DNA of 64,000 bases. Origin: Mercenaria mercenaria (lineage: Eukaryota > Mollusca > Bivalvia > Venerida > Veneridae). The first letter of the stretch is position 1. Each line of letters opens with the position of its first letter. A program made the translations under genes and the position numbers. Shown piece by piece: positions 12,666-24,215 of the stretch. Where the stretch lies: the NCBI RefSeq assembly GCF_021730395.1, contig NC_069362.1, positions 62,389,501-62,453,500 of the forward strand, in the 5' to 3' direction. Under the pieces are notes generated by a model. It saw only the letters and a program-made list of their open reading frames with translations. It made no database searches and was not told where the DNA came from.

Positions 12666-13858
12666 TTAAATGGGTCAACAGTGTTGTTGTACTTAAAAAA
12701 TAGACTGGCCCGGTTTATAGAATGAATTAGAATTAAATCAACGATCAAATTGTAACAGCACAAGTCAAACTAAGGAGACACTTTTACCGTCACTATACGG
12801 CAGTTCACGTTGCTGTCGTCAAGACATAATACTGATCAGAAACACAGACATATGTAAATCGATCAGATCTTGTTATTTCCGTCTTCTATATGTCAAATCT
12901 TCATAAATATTCAGTAGGGAAAAGTGTTGTAACGACAGAGAAAGCCTTTTAGTTGATATTTTATAATGACATGTCTACTTTGCTTAGTATTAAATTAATG
13001 CACATTAAATTCCTAAATAAAAAATGATATAAATGGACAAAACTTCATAATTACGACCAAACTCGAACACAAGTAGGAAAAAAACAAGTAAATGTTCACC
13101 TCTAAAAACTTATAAGTAAATGCGAGGGAATCGTATAAGTAAATTGCAAATGACAATTTGTATGAAAAAAATATATCTGATTAGTAATGGTTTTGTTCGT
13201 TCTAGTTATGTGTGATGGATATTGAATACATATTAGATTTCACAGAGCACCAACAGGGAGTTAATCTTAACTTAAAATATTGTTATCTCAACGTCTTTGA
13301 AGAAACAGTATTTATATTTTACCTAGTAGATGTTCTCATTTTTCTTAGACAAAGCTAGGTTTTACAAGTCACCCAGTTCTTGTCAATACTGGTTGTTAAT
13401 CACATACTCCCATGAAATATAATTATGTTGTAAAATTTACCATTGCATAAGGAGTCGCGTATCGCAGCTGCCTATCCGCATGTTTTAATTGCCGGATAAG
13501 ACATCAGAAACGGCTCATATGTTTGGATGTCCGAATTTGTTAAGATCTTAAATTTATACTTAAAGGATAATACAGACCAATTTTGAAAACCCATTATCAA
13601 TTAAATACCAAAGATATTTTTATACAACGAATGTTTGTAAAACTGGCACGAAATAATACAACACTTGCTCTAAGAAATGTGTCGATTCTAGAGGAAATTA
13701 TATTAAAATGCTAGTCAGAATTCTTCTGAAATTATGTTTTAAGGCTGAAAATAGATATTTTGTGTTGCGAAACAAATAAACTTGTCTAGAATGTCAGTTC
13801 CAGGCACATCCAGTTTTGACACATTATCATTTAGTAGCATGTGATCACTAATCTAAAC

Positions 13859-15076
13859 AAGAGCTGTCACAGGAGACAGCGTGCTCGACTATTTCGATGC
13901 TGGATAGTGAAACTGGTCACATCTGAGAAAACTGGAGCTGTCACTGGAGTGTTTATTAACTCCAATGGTGGGTGAAGATATTGCACAATAACCTGAGTCT
14001 GTGTCAAAGATATTAAGTAATAAGAGAAGTACAGATAAAGTGTATCAAAACACTATACAAGTACAGCCTAAGCAAAAAGGGGGCATAATTAATTAAATAT
14101 TGGTGCAAGAGTTATGCATCTTGTATCATATGATGTGGGTGATGATGTGGAACAACTACTTCAAGTTTGAATCAAATGCATTTCATAATAACTGAGATAT
14201 AGTGAAAATGCATCAAAATTAACTTTTAATTCTAAGTAAAAGGGGGCATAATTCATGAAATATTGGTGCCAGAGTTATGCACCTTGAGTTAAATGGTGTG
14301 GATGATGATGTTGAACAACTATTTTAAGTTTGAATCAAATCCATTCAGTAATAACAGAGATAAAGTGAAAGTGCATCAAAACTTTAACCTGAAATTCTTA
14401 GTAAAAAGGGGGAATAATTCATGAAAAATTGGTGCCAGAGTTATGCACCTTGTGCCAAATGGTGTGGGTGATGATGTTGAACAACTATTTTAAGTTTGAA
14501 TCAAATCCATTCAGTAATTACAGTAATAACAGTGATAGAGTGAAAGTGCATCAAAACTTTAACCTGAAATTCTAAGTAAAAGGGGAAATAATTCATGAAA
14601 ATTTGGTGCCAGAGTTATGCACCTTGTGTCATATGGCATGGATTATGATGTTGAACAACTATTTTAAGTTTGAATCAAATCCATTCAGTAATAACTGAGA
14701 TAGAGTGAAAGTGCATCAAAACTTTAACTTGAAATTCTAAATAAAAAGGGGGAATAATTCATAAAAAAAATTGTGCCAGAGTAATGCATTTTGTGTCATA
14801 TGATATGGGTGATGATGTTAAAAACTAAGTGAAAAGGGGAGATAAATCATGACATATTGGTGCAAGAGTTATGGCCCTTATGTCAGATGATGTGGGTGAT
14901 GATGAGGAATAACTATTTCAAGTTTGAATCAAATCCATCAAGTAATTACAGAGATAAGTTGAAAAAAGAGAAAGTGTAAAAAAAACTTTAACAAAGGTGG
15001 GGGCGCGGAAAGACGCCGACGCCGACGCCGGGTCGAGTAGGATAGCTCTCCTTATACTTCGTATAATCGAGCTAAT
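13859..15076 (+). mobile_element. 1.2-kb bivalve-type element with internal ~175-bp tandem repeats
   Basis: The insertion lies between 'atctaaac' and 'gaattgtgcg', relative to copies A (1,985-2,000) and C (33,957-33,973), which are uninterrupted. It begins 'aagagctgtcacaggagaca', passes 'gctggatagtgaaac', and ends 'ggtcgagtaggatagctctc ... tcgagctaa'. From about 14,040 to 14,990 there are about five head-to-tail units built on 'ggtgccagagttatgcacct' and 'caaatccattcagtaataac'. It has no ORF of note. I recall the end motifs from many bivalve genomes, but the superfamily is unclear. Confidence 0.7.
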
Positions 15077-15433
15077 GAATTGTGCGTATTTCTTTTCTAT
15101 TTTGTTTCCTTATTAAAGTTGAATTTTTAAATAAGTGTAGATGGCATATCTGTTGTCTCTTAAGTTTTAACCATAATATTTCTTTGCAAATAACAAACCA
15201 TCATTATATGCAAACATGCAGTATTCTTTATTTCATAAAATCCCTGTTACATGAACGCTCCGATCATAAAAGCTAAGACACTTTAAAAGACGTATTACAG
15301 ATAATCTGTCACATGATTTAAGGTTGAAATTAGGTCAGAAATAAGAAAATATAACGCGAAAATACCACACTGACCTAAGAAGACGCATGCATAACATACT
15401 ACACTGACGAGATATGAATACGCAACAAACATA

Positions 15434-15633
15434 GACCTGAATATATTTTTACTACAAAAAACATCACCTTGAAATGTTCAACACATATACATCTCGATAC
15501 TCTATACCCATTCTGTTCAAATTTAATCAGCACAACAGACCGTAAAAATAACACAATGGGTATAAAGTATTGAGATGTGTATGTGTTGAACTTTTCAAGG
15601 TGATGCTTGTTGTAGTAAAAATATATTCAGGCC
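15434..15633. mobile_element. 200-bp near-perfect palindromic MITE with TA target duplication
   Basis: The left end is gacctgaatatatttttact and the right end is its inverted copy. The arms are about 88 bp each (about 15,434-15,521 and 15,546-15,633) around a loop of about 25 bp. TA flanks both sides (15,432-15,433 and 15,634-15,635). The insert is absent from copy A (about 2,430-2,465). This fits a Tc1/mariner-type MITE, and the transcript would fold into one long hairpin. Confidence 0.7.
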
Positions 15634-16860
15634 TATCAATAATCAATTTGTAATAATCATTTTATGAGTAATTTTTCCGCTGCATGAAGTAAAGTTAAAT
15701 ATAATTACAATTTTGTTTGAAAATCTAAAATTTATATAGTTGTTTTAACTTATTGATTTACCCCTGTATAGCTACTGTGTAATAGTTTTTGTCGGGAAAA
15801 GAATATGTTATAATAAAATCTAAACTCTTTGGCAGCAATCCTTATTTGTCTGTTTGGAATAAGGTTAAGTTGTTTGGCATGTTGCGACATAATTTGATGT
15901 GTGAGAAATATACAAATGTACGAATGCATATATGAAAAAATCTGCATATAGAGCACTGTAAAGGATTATTAATCCTTAAGGATACTAAAATACGTATACA
16001 AAACTTACATGAGTAAAAATCATTTTAAATATATTTGCACTCAAACATTATGAAATAGCTTAAAATTATGTAAAGGAAAACCTGCTTGAAACACCCTTTG
16101 ATAGAATTAAACTAATTTATTTATGCAAAGTGGTATGTGATTTAACATAAGCTTTAAGGTCTGAATTCCACAGTTTCTAAACATTTTATTTTGCCTGTTG
16201 TCTAAAATATTATATGTAACAGTCAATATTACATTCTAAACAGACCTTTTACGGCCCGTCTCGACGGGTTGGTATTACGATAGGAAGAAAGCGATAAAGA
16301 CCGAAGCCTTCGAATCCATTTGAGGCATTCTTTATCTTGTTTTCTGTGCAAGCAATGGCAAATGTATTGGCAAGCTGATAACCAGTGTTTTACAAACTTC
16401 GTATGAAGATTTTATTCACACGAAATTCGTACGCATTTCGTATGATGGAAAAGCTGTTTCACAGAAGTTCGCAAATTTGCGACAATCCTACGAATGTAAG
16501 AAAATATTTGCGAAATTAAAATAGTTGTTGCACGGACTTCGTATATGTAGTAAACATCAATACAACGCAGAATATATATTGCAAATTTTGTTTTTCATTA
16601 TTCCAAAACACAATAAATTGAAGAATGAAAATGGCCCATCATATTTATTCGTTATCAGGCTAACTTTCTGGCAAGGAACTGCGAAGATATCCAATACAGC
16701 CATGCCCACAAGTCGGCTAACAACATATTTGCGACTCAGCCTTTAAATCTACACTTTTCCAGCCTCTGAAATTTAGTCAGGTAGTACTTTAATGCAAAAG
16801 CATAATTCTAGAAATTCTGAAATGAATAAGACACGCATGAAAAAAGAAGAAATAAATATA

Positions 16861-17519
16861 CAGTGAAACACCGCTCGCTCGAGCATCGATGACTCGAGCA
16901 CCCGTGCTCGCTCGAGCAATTCATGTGGTCCCGGCCGATTTCCTTCTATTTTCTATCTGAAATTACCATGGCTGGGTCGAGCATCGATAACTCGATCGCT
17001 CGAGCATGACACCTGGTCCCTGTGTATTAATTTATTCTTTGTTGCTTCTGGCTAACTCGAGCAGAGGTGTCAAAATTTTTTGCAGCTTCGGCGATCAGAA
17101 TGTATCGGTTAATTTAAATTTTTCGCACGTCGTGAAAATTGCGTTGTCTGTTCCCCGACTATCTTAAATGTTTGTTTGTCGGTATATTTGATCTGATAAT
17201 GAGATTAATTATTGATGAAAGGTTAAAGAAAAGTTTTATTGATCAAATATTGATCAATTACTGTTTGCTTTAGATTAAAGCAAGCATGTTATTACTTATT
17301 ACATCATAGATAACGTTTGTGATACTTTTTTTTAAAATGTCACGGGTTTGTTATCATCATGCATCACCGTTTCCTCTGCAAATGGTACTGATGACAATTG
17401 ATACAATAAAACTTCAATTTTTCTTCGTATGTTGTTCAATGTTTGGGTCGCTCGAAACCATGGATAACTCGAGCATTTTGCTCATCCCCTTGCGACCTCG
17501 AGCGAGCGGTGTTTCACTG
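16861..17519. mobile_element. pogo/Tigger-like MITE with 23-bp inverted repeats
   Basis: The 659-bp element starts CAGTGAAACACCGCTCGCTC and ends with the reverse complement of the same sequence. The inverted repeats match over 23 bp. TA is duplicated at 16,859-16,860 and 17,520-17,521, and copy A keeps the empty site ('aaatatatcttataaa', about 4,706-4,721). CAGTG-type ends with a TA target are typical of pogo/Tigger elements. The palindromic word ctcgag recurs near both ends and inside. There is no transposase ORF, so it is non-autonomous. Confidence 0.8.
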
Positions 17520-17796
17520 TATCTTATAAAATATCATTATATTGATTTATGATTACTTTACAAAATTATCTATCTGAATTTTCAACTTTACTTTGATTTT
17601 TCCACATATCAAAAATAAACCGTGGTAATGTGGTCTATCTTTTTGAATGAAAGAGATCACAAAGGTAATTGGCAAGTTTAAATTAATAAAGAGACAGTTC
17701 TGGTCATAGGTACCAAGGTCACATTTACTGAAACGAGAAATAAGATTTCCAGTTAATAACTTCAGTTTGAATTGATCAATATATTGCCAATAATTC

Positions 17797-18995
17797 AGTG
17801 CAAAACTGTATCTGTTATCCAAATTTCAAGGCTGTATCTTTAAAAAATAAGAAAGTAGGTCAGTAGGTCAAGGTCACATTCAATTGAACCCTAATTACTT
17901 GGGGTCATCAGGTAATTATAATTAAACAGTTTAGGAAATATGATCCGATAATTTTTAAAGTATTTTTTTCCTACATAACTTATATAAAACTAAGTGACCC
18001 CGTGGCGGGGCTTTAAATGGACCCTGGGTCATGAACAATCGTAGTAAAGGACCACTAGACAATGCCACATGTAAAATATCTAAGCGCTGTGCCTCTTGGT
18101 TTCAGAGAACATTTTTTTATGTTTTTCCTATAGAACTCTATGTAAATTCAAGGGACCATGGGGCGGGACCAATATTGACCCTGGGATCATAACTTGAACA
18201 ATCTCGATAAAAGTCCACTAGACAATGTCACATACCAAATATCTAAGCTCTAGGTCTTCAGGTTTCAGTGAAGAAGATATTTGAAATTTAAAATAAAGTC
18301 GTAAAAGGAAAATAAGCCCCATCTCCTGGCGGCCATGTTTTTAACGAAATAAAATGGCTTAAGCAATTTTGATAGAAAGTCACCTAGAGATCATTTCTAC
18401 AAAATATTTTTAAAATCTGTCTAACACATTCTGAGAAGAAATTTTTTAAAAATCTAACTTTCGCTATCGGTTGCCATGGTAACCACAGTCCTGAATTTAT
18501 TTTAATTCTTTTGGAAACTGTCAAAATGGGCCACCAAAGGATCATTTCTGTGAAGTTTGGTGTAAGTCTTCCAAGTGGTTTTGAAGAAGAAGATTTTTGA
18601 AATTAACAATATAGCCATTGAGGGAAAATAAGCCCCGCCCCTGGCGGCCATGCTTTTTACCGAAATAGAACGGCTTAAGCAATTTTGGTAGAGGGTCACC
18701 TGGAGATCATTTCTACAAAATATTTTTGAAATCCGGCTAACAGTTTCTGAGAAGAAGATATTTAGAGATTCTCCTGTCTGTTGCCATGGCAACAACATTT
18801 CTGAATGGATTATAATTCTTTGGGAAATTTTGAAAGGGGGTTCCCAAGGATCTTTTCTGTGAAATTTAGTGTAAATCTGCCAGTAGTTTTCAACAAGAAG
18901 GTTTTATTAGAAATTGTTGACGGAGGTGTACGCACAACGGACGACGGACATCAAGCGGCCACAGAGCTCAATTAAGCCTTTGGCTCAGGTGAGCT
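17797..18995 (+). mobile_element. GCTCACCTGA-type repeat, 5'-truncated, copy B
   Basis: This is the ortholog of the element at 5,211-8,306, ending 'tggctcaggtgagctaaa'. The first ~200 bp are missing because of a deletion in copy B that joins 'aataattcag' to 'tgcaaaactg'. It lacks the 1.7-kb insertion found in copy A. Confidence 0.65.
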
Positions 18996-20384
18996 AAAAT
19001 GATTATTTTGTTAAGTTATTCTAGATAGCAATGAAATATGGCGATAAATCAACGGAATTCAATGTAAGTACATTGTAGCTTACAATATTAACATAAAGGT
19101 TCTTGAAACCCGATGACAAAAAATACTTGATTAATACAGGGTTACGCAATTCGTATTTCAGTAAAGGTAAGGCAGCATATCACCGTGCCTTGATAAAAAA
19201 TGTCTCTTGTCTTAGATTGGTGTGCGCGGCAATATTACTTTCACATTTCTGTAAGACGTTGATGCATCTATATAAATTGATGTTTCCCGTGATAATAGCT
19301 CGAGATCAAATATCTGTGTTCATAAACTGAATTATACTTAGATTTGAAATTCTATTATCGTATTTCTCAAGAGACCAGTATGTACTTTTCAGATATGTTT
19401 GACGAGAGCTGATGTACGAAGCAATCACCTTTGCTCCGAGACATTAGACGTTTTAAACAATGTAAATTAATCAGTCTTAATTTTCAAATCGCCTCCGATT
19501 TAGATTTTCAACCTTAAATTGACGCTTGTTTCAACATAACTATGCATTATGTTTTCCCTCAAAATAAACTACAAATCTCCGAAAACATTAAACGGCGTAA
19601 AGATAGCATTACATTTTGATTTCTGACGATATTAAATATGAATAAGAACAGACAAATTCCGGTTAAACAACTGTGACAGTGTAATATCAGACAATATTAA
19701 CTAATCGAAATATTTCGTTTGAATAGAAATGGGTACTGTATATGTTCTAGCATTTAAGCTATCTGCAAATGATTTTGCTAACAAGTAAACTGAAACAGAA
19801 ATGAAATGGAGACAAGGTTACAACCTACATGAAACTGGCTTGCAACTTGACTGTCATGTGACTGCAAACATTATCAGCCCACCTAAGACTTTTCTGAGCA
19901 TTTTAAAGTTGCAGAAATACTAATGGTAGTTGTGCCCTCCATGTTTTGGTTCCGAGAGAAAAATTCCATACGGCCTTATGAAAGGAGGCTTCACTGCTTT
20001 TTAGGATATATAAAAATGTCCTCCAAGAAGCGGAAACTGTTAACAAGTGTATAGACGCTGGGAGTGTTGACTGTATTAATGTAAGGGACGCTAAAATGAT
20101 AATTTTAACTGCATTGTTCATTGTTTTCTGAAAAGAGATAAGTTTTCAACGTAACAAATGCAACCATATGGTACGTTTATTTCCATACACAAAGGGACCT
20201 GTCCGTCAGAGGTAAAGTGGATAACTGTACCTGATAATCTATGAAAATATCCTCCTGAAAACTTAAAATCATAACTAGTAGAAAGAATAACAACAATGAT
20301 GCCAAGCTAACATGTAGTTACATAAATTTACGCGATCGTATTTTACCTTTAGAAAAAGTAATGTAGAAAGTGTGTTTGCTCAGA

Positions 20385-20662
20385 GGGGCCTCTGATTGTC
20401 TGATTAAGGAAATGTCGCTCTCCTTAAATCGCTTGTTCCTCATCGATGGGGGTTCAAATCTCGCTTGGAATGTAGAATTCTTCATTTGACAAAATCTGCA
20501 AGCTGGCTTACGGAAGGTCGGTGGTTCTATCAAGATGCCCGCCTATACCTGAAATGATACCCAGAGAGGCATGTGAGGTCTTCCTTTACCATCAAGCGCC
20601 GGGAAAAGTCGCTGTATGACCTAAATGTTATTGGCATGACTCGAAAGCAAACATTATTACAC
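20385..20662 (+). mobile_element. tRNA-headed bivalve SINE, copy B
   Basis: The head has a degenerate A box ('ctgattgtctgattaagg') and a B-box-like 'gggttcaaatc'. The body carries 'ttgaattc'-like and 'ggcttacggaaggtcggtgg' words, then 'gtcttcctttaccatcaagc' and 'gtcgctgtatgacctaaatg'. The copy A equivalent is reduced to 9,805-9,914. Confidence 0.65.
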
Positions 20663-21178
20663 AAGGAATCTACGATAGATATCAAGGAAAAGCTCCATAA
20701 TCTAAAGGTTTGAAGTTGGTCTGATTTGAGTCATATTTCTTTGTAAAATAATGAACTGACAGTAGTTTTTACTTTCAAGGTGCCCCGTTTTGATTGATAT
20801 TTTGTCAACATTAGATATTTCACACTCTTAATTTAAAATATGGCTTAGCTTCATACTATTTTCAGCAGAACTAACCATTACTTCAAATATGTAAAAATGT
20901 AAAATGCAGTTTGGGGCTATTAATTTAGGAAAGAATGTTGTCTCTAACAATGACGTGTTCAATAAATAAAATTCCTCTGGATAAGGAATTAACTTAAGCT
21001 GGATATCAATAGTAAATATTAGAAACATTTCTTGTAGAAGTTTACATTTTATCAGTTCTGTTTTATTGCATTTCATTCTTACGAATAGGAAATAAAAACT
21101 ATTAACATTTCTTAATATTTTTCTTAAAATCATGTGAATATATTAAATAATCTTAATATTAAATTCATAGTAATTTTT

Positions 21179-21397
21179 ATGACCCTTACTGGGAGAGAAA
21201 ACTTAACACATATCTGTTGTTAAATGGTCATGGGATGACCTTATTTATTTGTACAACATATAAGAGATAATCATTGAATTGTAATACAAATGTATAAGCG
21301 TTGCATTGGAAATCATTTTTCTATAAAACAGTCAGTGAAAACAGATGTATAAGATTAACGAATGGTAACGAAATGTGAAGGGTTCGTTCGAAATGGC
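21179..21397 (-). repeat. Split direct repeat B2 of the Ngaro element (3' terminal)
   Basis: This 219-bp stretch matches 21,731-21,949 with one difference seen. It starts 'atgacccttactgggagaga' on the plus strand and forms the 3' end of the element on its coding strand. Confidence 0.9.
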
Positions 21398-21551
21398 AAA
21401 ACTGTAAAGCAATGTATAAAATTCTTGAATGGACACAAAATGTAGGGGGTTTGTTCGTAATAGCAGACAAAACAATAACATTAAAAAGTTTTTGACATGG
21501 GTACCTCCTTGTATTTTTAATAACTACAGTGGTGCAGGGGATGGCGGTGGG

Positions 21552-21730
21552 CCAAAACGCGTATTTTTCTTTGTGTTTATCTAACCCACGCTAAAGTCGA
21601 CTGATTAATCCGGTTCTGACCAGTTTTGATAGAACTAAATTCCTGACCATTTGCCGTCATATTCCTGACGGTTACTCCCTCCCAGTTCATGTCATAAAAT
21701 ACGCTACACCGTGAAGTGTAGCTTCCCTTT
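21552..21730 (-). repeat. Split direct repeat A2 of the Ngaro element
   Basis: This 179-bp stretch matches the other terminus (29,110-29,288) with no difference seen. It abuts repeat B1 directly at 21,730/21,731. Confidence 0.9.
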
Positions 21731-21949
21731 ATGACCCTTACTGGGAGAGAAAACTTAACACATATCTGTTGTTAAATGGTCATGGGATGACCTTATTTAT
21801 TTGTACAACATATAAGAGATAATCATTGAATTGTAATACAAATGTATAAGCGTTGCATTGGAAATCATTTTTCTATAAAACAGTCAGTGAAAACAGATGT
21901 ACAAGATTAACGAATGGTAACGAAATGTGAAGGGTTCGTTCGAAATGGC
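21731..21949 (-). repeat. Split direct repeat B1 of the Ngaro element
   Basis: This is the internal partner of the terminal repeat at 21,179-21,397. Its junction with A2 recreates, inside the element, the sequence formed by joining the two outer ends. In this family that arrangement is thought to allow copying through a circular intermediate. Confidence 0.9.
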
Positions 21950-22693
21950 CAAAAAGATAGATATTTGCTAAATTTCTATCTGCCCCACATTTCGTCCAGG
22001 GAGGTGCTGTATGGCAAGGAGGCACCCAGTTAAAGACATGATGTAAAATATTCATGTAGTAACAGTATACATGTATATGCTTGACTAGAACAGATTATAC
22101 TGGCATGATGAGCATTCGGAAATAAATATTTACAACAAAATTATAATTATCAAATAGACATTCATGATGTTTAGTTCAAACTTTACGATGAAATAAACAA
22201 GCGAAAATAGACATTACACCTATTTGGCACACATATTTGGCACATCAATGCAGAAAAAGGGACCGATACTAGTAGTTTAAACATATTGCGTAAACTGACT
22301 TTAAACATGAAAGTCTAACTTTAGGGTTGAAACCCTTAATACTGGTACCGAAAGGGAAAATTAATATGTACATCTATATCTATACACAACCTTTGTTTAT
22401 GGATTTCGTATTCGAATTCGAAATGTTAAAAACAGTGAAACATTCATCACTCATGTATGTGTGAATTGAAATATAATCAAGTTATCAGTATCATATGTTG
22501 TCTTGAACTATTTTCCCCTTTGTTACTGATATCATCCTGCATAAGCAGAATGTAATACGCGATTATGAAATCTGCCTTTAACAAGGCTTAAACACAAATA
22601 TATTTGATATCAATGTAATACATGTATGCTATGTACAAGATACAACTACTGATGAAACTGTAAGAACAAAGTTAATAAACATCTGAAGGTATC

Positions 22694-23290
22694 AGGCCCC
22701 AGCATGATTTCTCCAGAAAAATAAAAAATATATATCTATTACAAATTCTTACATCGGTACATCTAATCATACGAAGTGTGTATCGTTTTCAACAAAATAG
22801 CGACAATAACGTATTTCGTACAGAACCGACTGCATCATGCTGAAACTACAGACTCTAACTGATCAGACTGAAATTTAAAAATGTGTTTTAACGGTTATAA
22901 GCCCCAGCACATAACCTTTAAACCTTCATGTTTTCAACTTGAATGAAGAAATATTGTAATCGTTAAAAGTCACAAAATTATATACAAAGTAAGTAAAAAT
23001 AGAACCAAGTGTTAAAAACGGCTATGAGCCCAAGCACATAACCATACATGTTAAACTGACAATATAGTGTGCTATAAACAATTACATACAACTGAAATAT
23101 GAAACAACTAAACATAATGCGAGCAATTGGTAATAGTACCTGATAACTCTGGGTGTAGAGTACCTTATGCATGTAATAATAGGCTATAAGCCCCAGCATA
23201 TAACCTTGGCGCATATCTGAAAATGGGTCTATGCTCAAGAACATTATTTATTGTGAAAATAAAACACATACCGCAAGCCCCAGCATGCCG
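22694..23290 (-). repeat. Spaced motif array in the Ngaro 3' region
   Basis: A motif close to 'ggctataagccccagcacat' occurs near 22,891, 23,019 and 23,181. Shorter versions ('ggccccagcatg', 'gcaagccccagcatg') lie near 22,694 and 23,275. Spacing is irregular, about 90-200 bp. The array follows the recombinase ORF on the coding strand, overlaps its last codons near 23,290, and precedes repeat B1. Confidence 0.55.
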
Positions 23291-23309
23291 CATGCTATTT
23301 TCATGAGCC

Positions 23310-24215
23310 CTATTCAGAGTTTCGTATATATTTTTGGAAGGCATTGCTGTTCCACCGACCCAAGGACCTAATTTTTGCATCAGAATAGCCTCTTTGGGCA
23401 CAGTCGGTAGCTTTTCCTATCCTAAAGCTGTGTGATTTGTATTTTTTTCCGTCAAGTCCACAGAAATTTAATGTGGACGCAAGTTTCTTTTCAAACATTT
23501 TGCGTGGGACTGGTAGGCCTGATGTCAAAGCAAACAAAGGACCGTCATGTCTACCTCGTAGAGTAAGGTAATCGTGCATTGCAACAGGTGGTGAAATATT
23601 CGTATGCCCATGTGAGAATGAAAGTACATGAGGTTTACCGTAATTGTGCTTGAAATATCTAAACGTAACTGTGACTGTTGTCGGCTTCTTTTCTTTATAT
23701 GTTAACTCTACATCAGCTAACTTTAAGATAAAAGACTTCGTGCCTGGTTTTGATAGAGTAATCTCGCTACATCGGGCAAAAGCGTTGAATGCAAACAAGA
23801 ACATGGCTATGAATAGCTTTTGGTGATAATAGGTTTCGCATGTATGTTGCAGCGCGTCCGTTAGTTTGTTTAATACGGTAACAGTGATTGGTAACCGTAG
23901 GTCATAAGAAGGAGCGAGACGTTGTGCCCCTTTAACGAGGCTTGTGACCAGAAAGTGACCAGAAGGGTCATTCATACCAGCAAGTTTGTGGATGTAACTT
24001 ATACCTGACAGATATGTAGATATGGATTTAGAGGTCATTGGTTTTTGATGTAAGAAAGCTACAAAGAGAGCCATTTTAGATGCAGAAATTGGTATTTTTA
24101 TTTTACCATCAAAAAATAGACCGGAGAATTGGGAAAATAGTTCCCATGCTCGCCTATATGTCGCCAAAGTAGCCGGAGCTAGTGATGCACTTAACAGACT
24201 TTCAACTCCTTGCAT
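23310..24215 (-). CDS. Tyrosine recombinase of the Ngaro element
   Basis: The 301-residue protein is of the DIRS-type tyrosine recombinase (phage-integrase fold) class, which replaces a DDE integrase in this order and joins a circular DNA copy to the target. Visible features are an N-terminal SAM-like/core-binding region (about residues 1-110) and a catalytic domain with R148 (in 'FARCSEITL'), H262 and R265 (in 'KSHSFRIGKA'), W288 at the second His/Trp position and the nucleophile candidate Y296. That is the full R-H-R-(H/W)-Y set. The ORF overlaps the end of the RT/RNase H ORF by about 25 bp in another frame. It looks whole. Confidence 0.92.
   Translation of the reverse strand: MQGVESLLSASLAPATLATYRRAWELFSQFSGLFFDGKIKIPISASKMALFVAFLHQKPMTSKSISTYLSGISYIHKLAGMNDPSGHFLVTSLVKGAQRLAPSYDLRLPITVTVLNKLTDALQHTCETYYHQKLFIAMFLFAFNAFARCSEITLSKPGTKSFILKLADVELTYKEKKPTTVTVTFRYFKHNYGKPHVLSFSHGHTNISPPVAMHDYLTLRGRHDGPLFALTSGLPVPRKMFEKKLASTLNFCGLDGKKYKSHSFRIGKATDCAQRGYSDAKIRSLGRWNSNAFQKYIRNSE

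Larger units (their letters stand above)
1..12680. repeat. Tandem segmental duplication, copy A
   Basis: This is the first visible copy of a large non-coding unit and it runs off the left edge. Positions 1-1,100 match 31,937-33,060 in copy C. Positions 1,115-2,340 match both 12,725 onward (copy B) and 33,090-34,345 (copy C). Positions 2,600-10,560 match copy B up to about 21,178, and 10,560-12,660 resumes at 29,289-31,030 after the retrotransposon. The matches are long and collinear but carry many substitutions and small indels. A palindromic patch rich in TCGTACGA-like words (about 4,230-4,345, paired with 16,385-16,500) is shared and so predates the duplication. No ORF in the unit exceeds about 100 codons or resembles a known protein. 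Confidence 0.85.
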
